From assembly GCA_021151825.1 (NCBI GenBank), contig JAGKWQ010000002.1:62001-126000 (forward strand): a DNA stretch of 64,000 nucleotides, in the 5' to 3' direction. The position numbers and the translations under genes were made by a program. The stretch's first letter is position 1. Every line of letters starts with the position of its first letter. The notes beneath the pieces are model-generated. The model was not told the DNA's origin. It did not search any database and was given only the letters and a program-made list of their open reading frames with translations. This document shows positions 51,845-60,706 of this stretch, piece by piece. The DNA is from Cellvibrionaceae bacterium. GTDB taxonomy: Bacteria; Pseudomonadota; Gammaproteobacteria; Pseudomonadales; Cellvibrionaceae.

Positions 51845-52528
51845 TCAGGAGCGCTCACGCAACCGTTGTTCTGCAACAATTAAATCATCAGTTGTTTCAA
51901 TATATAAACTGTCCTCTTCTAACATCAGATAAGGAATGGTATGTGTACGAGGAATTTTTTCTTCACGCAAAAATTCATCTACTTTAAAAATGGAAATAGC
52001 CTGATTAGGCATATAGAGGGAAGGCAGATCCTGGCGGTACGAATAAGAGGTATGATCACCTGCTAGCGGATGCAAAAACTCTCCGCCACCGACAAATGCT
52101 TTTAAATATTTATTACTAATCTCATAAACACTGACGAGGCTTCGGCACGTCGGGAAATCGTTAAATTCGGCGAGTGCTTCGCTGATATGGTTTGCTGTGC
52201 GTAGTGGTGATGTGGGTTGCAGTAAAATAATAATATCTTTATTGGCTGGTTTAATACGATGAATAAATTCGGCAACCACGGGATCGGTCGGTGAATCATC
52301 TCGCGCTAAATGTGGATCGCGTTTTATCCGTTCCGCCTTGTAGTAATGAGCGACCGATAAAATCTGTTCGTCATCTGAGGAAACATAAACCTCATCTATG
52401 GCTGCAGAAGCGTGTGCCGCTTTTATGCTATACGCAATGAGAGGTTGATCGAGCAAAGGGGCAATATTTTTTTGCAATATTCCTTTTGATCCACCACGTG
52501 CGGGTATGAGTGCGAAGATCTTCGACAT
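51845..52528 (-). CDS. CMP-nonulosonic acid synthetase (NeuA/PseF-like)
   Basis: 227 aa cytidylyltransferase. The N-terminal nucleotide motif is LIPARGGSKGI. VYVSSDDEQI and LLQPTSPLR are family signatures, and the C-terminal DDLIVAEQ matches acylneuraminate cytidylyltransferases. It activates a sialic-acid-like sugar (sialic, legionaminic or pseudaminic acid) with CTP. The next genes upstream on the same strand are fliD and flagellins, so filament glycosylation is the likely use. The other biosynthetic genes are not in the window. GAAGGGGA precedes the ATG. Confidence 0.88.
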   Translation of the reverse strand: MSKIFALIPARGGSKGILQKNIAPLLDQPLIAYSIKAAHASAAIDEVYVSSDDEQILSVAHYYKAERIKRDPHLARDDSPTDPVVAEFIHRIKPANKDIIILLQPTSPLRTANHISEALAEFNDFPTCRSLVSVYEISNKYLKAFVGGGEFLHPLAGDHTSYSYRQDLPSLYMPNQAISIFKVDEFLREEKIPRTHTIPYLMLEEDSLYIETTDDLIVAEQRLRERS

Positions 52529-52656
52529 AACATTCCCCTTCAGTTGCCGTTACTAATATAGATTAGTTATATAGCAAAAGTTCTATTAAAGGTCACGAAA
52601 TTATCAAGATCGTTAAATGATGAAAAAAAAGCTGGAAATAATTTAAAAAATAAAAC

Positions 52657-52682
52657 ACCGCTATTCCGCGCGGAATAGCGGG
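52657..52682 (-). terminator. Intrinsic terminator of fliD
   Basis: A 24-base perfect palindrome (CCGCTATTCCGC and its complement) is followed on the minus strand by TGTTTTATTTTTT. It ends the fliD transcript just past its stop. Confidence 0.85.
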
Positions 52683-52688
52683 TTTCAA

Positions 52689-54746
52689 TTAATTTTTAGA
52701 AGTGAAAGGCAAACGATCCAAAATACCGTCCAGGAAGTCCCCGGTAGAATTTAATGAACGAACGATGCTTTCCATTGCCTGGAATTGAGACATCAACCGC
52801 GCACGATAAGCATCACTACGACGCGTTAAGGCGGTTTCATCTTCCTCAACTTTTTTAATGTCTTTGTTAATAGTGGTTTCACGCTCTTTAATTACACCCG
52901 ACGATTTGAGGTAATCATTGACCAGATTACTCAAGCCGCCAGCCAATCCGCGGGAAAAGGTAATGGTGCCGCCTGTCGCGCCGGGTTGAACAGTCATGCT
53001 CAAACCTTCTGCATCAGTGCCGAGCGCAGGTAACAATACATTGCCGTAACCGAAAGCCGCTTTTCCGGCAATAGTGCCACCTACGTCAGTGCCGGCAGTG
53101 CCAGTACCAAGTGCAATACCCAAATCGTCCATATCCGACGATACCGCCGTAAATTCCACTTTACTGGTACTGCCGTAAGAGTCAGATGTGAAAACCAGTT
53201 TGCCGGCATCAACACTTACCGCAACGGTTGATTTTACTTCTTTAATATTGGCATCAAGGTTAATCAGGCTTTGAATATCGGCAGCCAAGGCGCCCGCTGA
53301 AGCATAGGTTTTTCCAGCGGGAATAGTTATTACGGTACTTTCGGTTCCATCCAGCTTAACTTTAAAGTTGTAATCTTTTCCGGTGGTATCTAATGGAAAA
53401 GTTAAGCCCATCACCGCACCGGTATTTTTGCCTTTGGACGGTTGCTGGGTAATCACAACGTCATACGTACCCGGCTTACTTTGAGCTGTGTATTTGGTTA
53501 ATTCAATATTGGCCGCTGAGGACGACTTCTTGGGTACAAATAAATCGCGCACCAGGTCATAGTGCTTATCAATTGCCGCACGAAAACCGGTGTTTTCTTC
53601 ATCCTCAACAATTTTTAGCGAACCATCGCGCTCAGTACGGATACCAAGGCTGGACAACGAACTAAAACCATCGCTTAAACCGGGTACTGCGCTGGAGAGT
53701 AAATTGCGAATACCCTGCGTTAAATTTTTAGCCAACGGATCCGTTTTCAAACTGCCGTAGTCTTTTAACTCAGTATCAAAACCTACCAGTTTTTCCACTT
53801 CTGTTTTAAAGGTGTTGTAAGCAGCGACGAAATCGCGAATCGCTTTTTCACCAACGCTTTTGTCTTCGTTGATAGAAATACTGACTGTCTCAGTTAGCGA
53901 CGCACCAAATACATCGAATTCCAAACCATCAATTACGTCTTTAATTTGGTTGGATTCGCGGCTCACCAATAAACCATTCACGCGTATTTTTGCATCAAGG
54001 CCTTCTTGTTGCTGGGTCATGTTGCGTGTGGTTTCATTGAAATCAAACTTCGACAGACCGAGAGCGCCAGCGTCTTCAGTGGCGGTTATTTCGATTTCAT
54101 TTTTAGCACCGGATTTAGCGGTCAATAACAAACGGTAAGAACCGCCATCACCCACGATACTGGCAGACACACCCATGTTTGCTTTATTGATAGCGTCACG
54201 CAAACCCGTCAGGGAGTTGTTGCTGTCATCAATCTTGATAGTGCCACCACCAACTTTGGAAGAATCGACCTCAAAATCAGTACCAGCAGCGTTCCATTCC
54301 CCCAAACGAATAACCAGTGTTCCTTTACCAATGGGATCGGTCATTGAACCGAAAGTACCGGAACTGACGGATTGTGATTGGGCAACCTGCTCTACTTTTA
54401 ATTGGTAGCCACCCGCTGCTGCTTTCGCATCCAGCTTGGTAATGCTGAGCAATTTAGTATCGGGAACAGACAGGGATTTGGCATTGAAAGTATCAGCGCT
54501 ACCTAAAGCCGCCGCTGCACTTTCAAGCTTGGATAAGGAGCTACGCATCAACCCGTAATCGGAAATTTGGGTTTCCAGCAGGGTTTTCTTACTGGTTAAG
54601 CGATCAGCTTGTACTTTTTTGTTGGCTTCTGTGAGTTGGTCAGCCAGCTTATTACTGTCAATGCCTGAGCCGGTCCCCAAAGCACTAATGATGCTGGAAC
54701 CTGTCGCTGCATTGCTATTGGTTGAACTCGATGTACTGCTCACCAT
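52689..54746 (-). CDS. fliD: Flagellar cap protein FliD
   Basis: 685 aa from the ATG at 54744-54746; the GGAGG of its ribosome-binding site is inside the four extra codons of the longer frame. FliD_N is at about 20-115 (GSGIDSNKLADQLTEANKKVQ). Flagellin_IN-type repeats lie in the middle. FliD_C at about 580-680 is coiled-coil (GLSNLVNDYLKSS and RLMSQFQAMESIV). It caps the growing filament and promotes flagellin folding. It is longer than the usual 450-500 aa because of a middle insertion, matching the long flagellins. A sigma-28 promoter lies 39 bp upstream. Confidence 0.94.
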   Translation of the reverse strand: MVSSTSSSTNSNAATGSSIISALGTGSGIDSNKLADQLTEANKKVQADRLTSKKTLLETQISDYGLMRSSLSKLESAAAALGSADTFNAKSLSVPDTKLLSITKLDAKAAAGGYQLKVEQVAQSQSVSSGTFGSMTDPIGKGTLVIRLGEWNAAGTDFEVDSSKVGGGTIKIDDSNNSLTGLRDAINKANMGVSASIVGDGGSYRLLLTAKSGAKNEIEITATEDAGALGLSKFDFNETTRNMTQQQEGLDAKIRVNGLLVSRESNQIKDVIDGLEFDVFGASLTETVSISINEDKSVGEKAIRDFVAAYNTFKTEVEKLVGFDTELKDYGSLKTDPLAKNLTQGIRNLLSSAVPGLSDGFSSLSSLGIRTERDGSLKIVEDEENTGFRAAIDKHYDLVRDLFVPKKSSSAANIELTKYTAQSKPGTYDVVITQQPSKGKNTGAVMGLTFPLDTTGKDYNFKVKLDGTESTVITIPAGKTYASAGALAADIQSLINLDANIKEVKSTVAVSVDAGKLVFTSDSYGSTSKVEFTAVSSDMDDLGIALGTGTAGTDVGGTIAGKAAFGYGNVLLPALGTDAEGLSMTVQPGATGGTITFSRGLAGGLSNLVNDYLKSSGVIKERETTINKDIKKVEEDETALTRRSDAYRARLMSQFQAMESIVRSLNSTGDFLDGILDRLPFTSKN

Positions 54747-54784
54747 GGATACCTCCACGCCATAAAATTACCGCTTACCCAAGG

Positions 54785-54811
54785 TTAGCGGCAACTCATG
54801 GGTAAACTTTA
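54785..54811 (-). promoter_or_regulatory. Sigma-28 (FliA) promoter of fliD
   Basis: On the minus strand TAAAGTTT (-35, 54804-54811), an 11-bp spacer and GCCGCTAA (-10, 54785-54792) match the FliA consensus TAAAGTTT-N11-GCCGATAA with one mismatch. Confidence 0.85.
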
Positions 54812-54929
54812 GCCGGTTTTGCCGCTTTTTTTAAGAAAAGATCTGTACAGGTCCAATTCAGCATAAACCGGGCCAACTCCCGATTCCTGCTTGGGGAAAT
54901 GGGTTTATGAAAGTGATATAACCCATTGA

Positions 54930-57578
54930 TTACTCAACAATTGGTAGAGTGAAGAAGAATATCGTCCCTTCTCCCTCTATGGAGTGATAGTCAATTCTTC
55001 CTCCAAATCGTTCAACAATAGCTTTGGTAATACTCAACCCTAAACCTGTTCCATCGCGCCGTTTGGTGTCCGAAGAGTCCACTTGGGCAAATTTACGGAA
55101 GATACGCTGGCGGAATGCGGGTGGAATTCCCTGCCCTTCATCAGCCACTGAAATTTTGATTTCACGCCCTTCGCGCGCCAGGCTTACCCTCACTTTGCCG
55201 CCCAAATGGGAATATTTAATCGCGTTTGATAAGAGATTAGACATCACCTGTAAAAACCTATCGGTATCCAGATTCACGTGCAGTGTTTCCAGTGATGCAT
55301 CAATCTCATCAAAAACCAGCTCTACACCATAGCGGGCGGAGTAACCCTGGTTTTGCGTTACCGATTGTTGTAACAACGGGCAGATTGCAATGCGCTGATT
55401 ATTTAGTTGCACATTGCCAAACTCCAGTTTGTCGATGTCCAAAATATCATTCACCAATCGGGTGAGACGATCTGCATTATTATTGGCAATGACCAATAAA
55501 TCCCTGATGCGTACCTCCAGTTGTCCAATGTCACCACTCAGGGCTATTCCCAACGCACCTTTTATAGATGTTAGCGGGGTTCGTAGTTCATGGCTTACCG
55601 TGGAAATAAACTCGTTTTTTAAGCGATCTACTTTTCGCTTTGCAGTAGCATCGTGAACCATGATGGTAAAAAACTTACGCTCCTGAAGCTCCACCGGGCT
55701 TACACTTAATTCAATCGGTAATTCACTACCATCGCTGCGAACCCCCGTACTTTCACACCAACTGATTGTTCTCAGCTCCCTTCCTTCTACCGTCACTATG
55801 TTGCGTAATAACGGAATCAGTTGTCCTATTTCAATGGTTTGTTGGGTATCAAGCTTATAGCCGAACAAATGCGCTGCTGCCGGGTTAGCTTTAATAATTT
55901 TTCCCTGTTCATCCACCACTAAAATTGATTCCACGGCATGCTCAAGAATCGCCGCTAATTCTTTAGTGCGCTGTTCAACCAAATCGCGTACATGTTGTGT
56001 TCGTCCGGTGATTAACAATAAAAAGCCACCGAGAAAACTGCAAAATAATAATCCACCAGCCAATACAAACCAGGATTGCAAACTGCGATGCTCCAGTAAA
56101 AAAGTTTCCGAAGGAGTAACATTCACTAATAGATGCCGGCCACCAAAAGCAAGTTGACGTTTTATTTCCAGGGTTTGCGCGTAAGCAGATGCAGGTTTCG
56201 AGTGGGATGTAAAGAAAACAACGGGTGTAGAGGTATCAGTGATATCAGTAATTTTTATTTCAAAATCGGTCGCTACAAAATTGCTTAATGCTGGTGGAAT
56301 TAATTCATTGATGCGAACAATCGCTGTCGCGTAACCAATGAGTGCTTGTTGTCGCTCGGCGGCGGTCGATAAATATTCGGCTTTTCGATAGACCGGCTGG
56401 TAAACAATAATTCCCGGCGCAGAATCCACATTTTGCAAGAGCTGCAATGGCGCTGTCATCGCCAGGTTGCCAGTGTCGCGCGCACGAATCCGCGCGGCTG
56501 CACGTATAGGTTCGATGCCAACATTAATCCCGACAAGTTTTTGATTTTCCAACCAGGGTTCAACATAGGTGATAACCGTGTATTCATCGCGAACCGGTGC
56601 TACTTCATAAGCACCTGCTGCTGTTTTTTCCTTGATATAAAAATTTTCGAATCCTTGTGCTTCCATTTCCTTTTCATAGCCAGTGCGCTCATCAGCGACC
56701 ACATGTTGATTCCATGCAACACCCGTAACGCCTTTGGTTCCCGGAATAACATATTTAATATACGCCGCAAATTCTTCGCGGGTGACACGATCCGAGGCAA
56801 TAAATAATCCGCGTAAGGTTGCAAGGCTATAGGCAAGTGATGACAAACTTGAATCGACCGAGTTGGTAACCAACTCCGCTTGTTGTTTGAAATGATCTTC
56901 CAACTTTTTCTGTTCATTGTTACTCGCAAGAACAAAAACAGTTACCACCATCACACTGCTAACAACAATAGGCGCACCTACGGTATAACGACGGTTATGC
57001 CAAAAATGATGAGGTGTCGCAAACAGCACACACATCAGCGGTGCCGCAATTAACACGCCGATGGCGTCACCTATCCACCATGTCCACCAGGTAAAAAGCA
57101 TTTGTTTAAAATGAATAATCTCATTTGCATAGAGTATGAGGACACCAAAGCTTGCACTGAGACTGGTAGCAATAGGGCCACCCAAAATGAAAAAGGCAAA
57201 AATCTTCCGCTCATCCGTTAACTTGTCGGGAAATCCTACGTAGTGACGAATGAGCCAGGTTCCCGCGAGCGTCGCGATAGTACTGCCCAGTGCTATTTCG
57301 GCAGCCACCATCGTTACCGCCAGTGAAAAAGGTTGTCCGGAACTGATGGAAACTGAAATATTTAATAAGGTGGAGCCCAGGAAAACACCCAATAACATGG
57401 GCATCCCCCAAATTAACACGGCTCCCAGGGCAATCCCCATCGGTAAAAACAAACCGGTGACAAACCCTGGCGGAATGGCCAATAACAAGGAGAGTCGCCC
57501 GGCAATGATGTAAGCCAGGGTCAAACAAAATATACGCACCATCCATGTACTTGTGGGTGAGCGCCCGATATTAGCCAT
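54930..57578 (-). CDS. MASE1-CHASE-PAS hybrid-less histidine kinase
   Basis: 882 aa. Residues 1-215 form a MASE1-type multi-helix membrane sensor. Residues about 225-500 are a CHASE extracellular domain, followed by a helix at about 503-524. PAS spans about 540-645. HisKA has His663 (TVSHELRTPLTSI), and the HATPase has NAIKYS, DEGQGIP and GTGLGLSI. No receiver or output domain is attached and no response regulator adjoins it. It sits between fliD and a flagellin, which suggests control of motility or surface behaviour. The signal is unknown. The start has AGG about eight bases upstream. Confidence 0.92.
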   Translation of the reverse strand: MANIGRSPTSTWMVRIFCLTLAYIIAGRLSLLLAIPPGFVTGLFLPMGIALGAVLIWGMPMLLGVFLGSTLLNISVSISSGQPFSLAVTMVAAEIALGSTIATLAGTWLIRHYVGFPDKLTDERKIFAFFILGGPIATSLSASFGVLILYANEIIHFKQMLFTWWTWWIGDAIGVLIAAPLMCVLFATPHHFWHNRRYTVGAPIVVSSVMVVTVFVLASNNEQKKLEDHFKQQAELVTNSVDSSLSSLAYSLATLRGLFIASDRVTREEFAAYIKYVIPGTKGVTGVAWNQHVVADERTGYEKEMEAQGFENFYIKEKTAAGAYEVAPVRDEYTVITYVEPWLENQKLVGINVGIEPIRAAARIRARDTGNLAMTAPLQLLQNVDSAPGIIVYQPVYRKAEYLSTAAERQQALIGYATAIVRINELIPPALSNFVATDFEIKITDITDTSTPVVFFTSHSKPASAYAQTLEIKRQLAFGGRHLLVNVTPSETFLLEHRSLQSWFVLAGGLLFCSFLGGFLLLITGRTQHVRDLVEQRTKELAAILEHAVESILVVDEQGKIIKANPAAAHLFGYKLDTQQTIEIGQLIPLLRNIVTVEGRELRTISWCESTGVRSDGSELPIELSVSPVELQERKFFTIMVHDATAKRKVDRLKNEFISTVSHELRTPLTSIKGALGIALSGDIGQLEVRIRDLLVIANNNADRLTRLVNDILDIDKLEFGNVQLNNQRIAICPLLQQSVTQNQGYSARYGVELVFDEIDASLETLHVNLDTDRFLQVMSNLLSNAIKYSHLGGKVRVSLAREGREIKISVADEGQGIPPAFRQRIFRKFAQVDSSDTKRRDGTGLGLSITKAIVERFGGRIDYHSIEGEGTIFFFTLPIVE

Positions 57579-57682
57579 TCAATAAACCTATAGGAAAAGC
57601 GCTTTGAAATACGCCGGTCATTTCTATTATTTACTAAGCCTAGCCGATGTTTGCCGGTTCACCTCCTCTGGATTTTTTGGAT

Positions 57683-57713
57683 AAAAATAAAAAAACCGCA
57701 GCAAGCTGCGGTT
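57683..57713 (-). terminator. Terminator of flagellin gene 57740
   Basis: The CCGCAG/CTGCGG hairpin is flanked by A and T runs. On the minus strand the T-run follows the stem, 26 bp past the flagellin stop. Confidence 0.88.
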
Positions 57714-57739
57714 TTTTAAGGGACAACGTTTTATCCGGC

Positions 57740-59797
57740 TTATCGGAGCAATTGCAGAACCTGTTCTGGTCGTGCATTTGATTGAGCCAGCATCGCTTGT
57801 GCCGCCTGTTGCAATACTTGCGCGCGGCTCAGTGCAGCAGTTTCTGCGGCGAAGTCCGCATCCACAATCCGCGAACGGGAAGCGGATGTTTTTTCCGATA
57901 CGTTCGCCAGGTTGGACATAGTGAAATCCAAACGGTTGTTGATCGCACCTAACTGTGAACGAGCATCGTTAATCGTCGTCAACGCATTATCAATTACGCC
58001 CAGCGCTTTTTGTGCACCTTGTACCGTGGCGATGCTGATTGAGGCAATCGCAGTACCGAATGCACCTTCCGCAGTTACGTTGGATTCAAGCAGGCCCAAG
58101 GTAGCAGCAACTGCATTTGGCCCTAACTTAACGCTAATCGGTGAACCATTGCTGCTGGTCAATCTGATCCCGCCAGGAACTGTTTCCGACGTTGCGCTAA
58201 TGGTGGTTGCTGCACCGGTACCGGATTGAATTTGCAATGCTTCGCCATTCAAATCCGCCAGACCGGTGTTGGTAGCATCCACACCGAAAGTGATTGCGGC
58301 GGAATTACCTTCCAGTACAACACGGGTTCCCAATAGCGATGCACTAATACCCGTTACGTCAGTCTTCGCATTGAATGCTGCCACTACAGCTGAAATGGTA
58401 GTCAAACCATCAATGTCGATCGGCTCACCATTCATCAACAAGGGGGAAGTGATCGCAGTCAAATCGATGCCACCAAAATCCAGCGTTGTTGAGGAAAACA
58501 CTGAAGCGGTTACGCCGGTATCTTGTTGCGATGCGTTAATGGCATTTATTTTTCCTAACAAACTATCAGTATCTTTGTTAGTAATAATTACGCCGTTAAT
58601 CGACAGATCACCCACGTTCCACGGCACAGCAGGCGTTGATATACCGACGCCTTCAATCTGACCCGCGTTGGTGTTTTCGCGGAAGCCCAGTGAATTCAAC
58701 TGTGCCAGGGTACCGGTTGAACCACGCGTAATGGTGATTGGGTCACCGTGTTCGGATTCAAGTACCAAGCGACCAGCATAGGTGCCGTTAATATTACCGC
58801 CCGCCGAGTTTGCAGGAAGACTGCCGTCGGTAATAACAAACTGAGATACATTAATACCCGCAATGCTTAATTTGCTGTTCTCACCTACCCTCGCATTCAG
58901 CAAGCCACCACTTTCGGTATTAATTTTTTCAGCAAGCTCTTCAATATTTTTGGTGTTACTCACTTGTACGGTAGTTAATGTACCGTCGAGTTTGGTAATG
59001 GCAATCTGGAATATTTGTCCTTCTTCCAATACACCGGTACCAGCGCCAGTTGCCGTTGCTTGCGCATAAGTTGAGGCATCAATACCCAGAACGTTTTTGT
59101 TGATCAAATTAATCAGCTTATCCAGGGTTTGTGCGGCTACCGCCGGTGGGCCAACGATGTTGAAACCGTTGTAGCTTTCCAGGGATTTTGCAATCGACTG
59201 GCCATTGATCAGAATGTCATTCTCATTGATCAACAAAGTAGACAGATCGATCTGACCACCCAGCATATCCACACCTACAAAACCCATACCCAGGGTTTTG
59301 GCATCCATCGCTGGAATTTTCATGGTGATGGTTTGGCCGGCATCAGCCCCCACTTGCAAATCAACTTTGCCCAGAGAACCATCGAGTAATTTTTGTCCGT
59401 TGAAGGACGTGGAGTTGGAAATACGATCCAATTCCAGAATCAGTTGCTGAACTTCTGCATCCAGCGTTTTGCGGTCCGCCGGTGAATAGATACCGTTCGC
59501 AGATTGGATGGACAGTTCACGCATACGTTGCAGGATATTGGTAGTTTCCTGCAGTGCGCCTTCCGCGGTTTGAATTAATGACACGCCGTCGTTAGCGTTA
59601 CGGATCGCCTGATCCAGACCGCGAATCTGGGAGGTCATGCGGTTGGAAATCGCTAAACCTGCGGCGTCATCTTTCGCAGAGTTAATACGTTGGCCCGAGG
59701 ACAAACGTTCAGTTGCTCGATCGAGCGCGTTTCCTGAACTCAGCAATTGGCGTTGTGAATTCAAGGAAGCGACATTGGTGTTAATGACTAAAGGCAT
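57740..59797 (-). CDS. fliC: Flagellin A (long, 685 aa)
   Basis: The conserved D0/D1 N-terminus is at residues 1-175 (PLVINTNVASLNSQRQL, AKDDAAGLAISNRM). The C-terminus is at about 600-685 (ISEKTSASRSRI-type and AQAMLAQSNARPEQVL). The 420-residue middle is a large D2/D3 insert with flagellin_IN-type repeats, making the protein about 200 aa longer than the common 480-500 aa. AGGAG lies seven bases before the ATG. It pairs with the 60707 flagellin, which is the same length with very similar ends. A sigma-54-like site lies about 200 bp upstream. The filament is a likely glycosylation target. Confidence 0.95.
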   Translation of the reverse strand: MPLVINTNVASLNSQRQLLSSGNALDRATERLSSGQRINSAKDDAAGLAISNRMTSQIRGLDQAIRNANDGVSLIQTAEGALQETTNILQRMRELSIQSANGIYSPADRKTLDAEVQQLILELDRISNSTSFNGQKLLDGSLGKVDLQVGADAGQTITMKIPAMDAKTLGMGFVGVDMLGGQIDLSTLLINENDILINGQSIAKSLESYNGFNIVGPPAVAAQTLDKLINLINKNVLGIDASTYAQATATGAGTGVLEEGQIFQIAITKLDGTLTTVQVSNTKNIEELAEKINTESGGLLNARVGENSKLSIAGINVSQFVITDGSLPANSAGGNINGTYAGRLVLESEHGDPITITRGSTGTLAQLNSLGFRENTNAGQIEGVGISTPAVPWNVGDLSINGVIITNKDTDSLLGKINAINASQQDTGVTASVFSSTTLDFGGIDLTAITSPLLMNGEPIDIDGLTTISAVVAAFNAKTDVTGISASLLGTRVVLEGNSAAITFGVDATNTGLADLNGEALQIQSGTGAATTISATSETVPGGIRLTSSNGSPISVKLGPNAVAATLGLLESNVTAEGAFGTAIASISIATVQGAQKALGVIDNALTTINDARSQLGAINNRLDFTMSNLANVSEKTSASRSRIVDADFAAETAALSRAQVLQQAAQAMLAQSNARPEQVLQLLR

Positions 59798-60001
59798 AAT
59801 GAATCTCCTAATGATTGTTCCTGTTCACAGTTGCTATTGCTGTGACAAGTCGACTAATGAAGTTCATAGCCATCGACTAATCGACTCGCTTGGACCGTCA
59901 GAACTTCGTGGCAAGACTTGTAAGAAATTCGCTACCAATTCTTTTCAACCGAACAGGTTGCAACAAACAGGTTTTCTATACGGGTCGCCTAATCCGACTT
60001 T

Positions 60002-60017
60002 TGCACAGACTGTGCCA
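60002..60017 (-). promoter_or_regulatory. Sigma-54-like promoter upstream of flagellin A
   Basis: On the minus strand TGGCACAGTCTGTGCA has the -24 GG and -12 GC separated by 10 bp, near the TGGCACG-N4-TTGCA consensus. It would give a leader of about 190 bases. The same bases are partly palindromic, so chance cannot be excluded. Confidence 0.5.
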
Positions 60018-60160
60018 GAAAATATTCAGGAGATTTTTGCAGGGGCAAGTGGAGGGATATTCCTATTAATCATCACACACAAAAAGAACAGTAAATCCGC
60101 ACACAATATTGTTAATTTTTTGTGCAGGATTTTTAAAAAAATCTATCGCAGAAAATAAAA

Positions 60161-60190
60161 AAAAGAGAGCCGCTTGCGCGACTCTCTTTT
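60161..60190 (-). terminator. Terminator of flaG
   Basis: An AAAAGAGAG/CTCTCTTTT stem with one mismatch and a 4-base loop, flanked by A and T runs. It lies 62 bp past the flaG stop on the minus strand. The rest of 59798-60251 holds the flagellin A promoter region and no gene. Confidence 0.8.
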
Positions 60191-60251
60191 CTTGTTTCAC
60201 TTCAGGGCTGAGCCTACAAAAAACCCGATAAAACCCTGTTTTTAAAGCATT

Positions 60252-60641
60252 TTATGCCTGCGCACTAAACAACTGCCCCGGCTCATCCGGATTGTGGGTT
60301 TGAGCCAAACGCAAAAATATTTCATCGGGAATTTGACGAATAACTTCTTGCGTTGAGCGATCCAAAACTTTCACCACAGTCTCACCGGAATCAGGGTCGT
60401 AAGTGAAGTTTAAATCGCGCTGGGTTGATTGAATATATTCATTCATTTGCGCTACTGCAGCTTGAACTCGCTCCTGAACCGCCTGGGAATTGACAGGATC
60501 CTGGGGTAAAGATCTTGCCGCTTCGGCGGCAGGCGGCAAATCATTGCCGGTTTTTTGACCTTGAGAAAGCCCGGGCAACGACGAAACCGGCACAGCTTTC
60601 GCTTGAACCGGATTCGAAGCAACTTTAGTGATGTCATTCAT
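60252..60641 (-). CDS. flaG: FlaG family flagellar protein
   Basis: 129 aa with AGGAG six bases before the ATG. The C-terminal half carries the FlaG pattern (NEYIQSTQRDLNFTYDPDSGETVVKVLDR and VIRQIPDEIFLRLAQ; shown here split). The N-terminal half is a low-complexity Ala/Pro/Gln linker. It influences filament length in other bacteria. It follows flagellin B by 65 bp with an intervening hairpin. Confidence 0.9.
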   Translation of the reverse strand: MNDITKVASNPVQAKAVPVSSLPGLSQGQKTGNDLPPAAEAARSLPQDPVNSQAVQERVQAAVAQMNEYIQSTQRDLNFTYDPDSGETVVKVLDRSTQEVIRQIPDEIFLRLAQTHNPDEPGQLFSAQA

Positions 60642-60662
60642 AACTATCTCCTCACTAAAATT

Positions 60663-60695
60663 CCTCCGGGCTTACGGAATTTCCGCGCCCGGAGG
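60663..60695 (-). terminator. Hairpin between flagellin B and flaG
   Basis: CCTCCGGGC/GCCCGGAGG with an inner GGAA/TTCC helix; on the minus strand only AATTTTA follows. It may be a partial terminator that lowers flaG relative to flagellin. Confidence 0.6.
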
Positions 60696-60706
60696 GAGCC
60701 AGTTAA

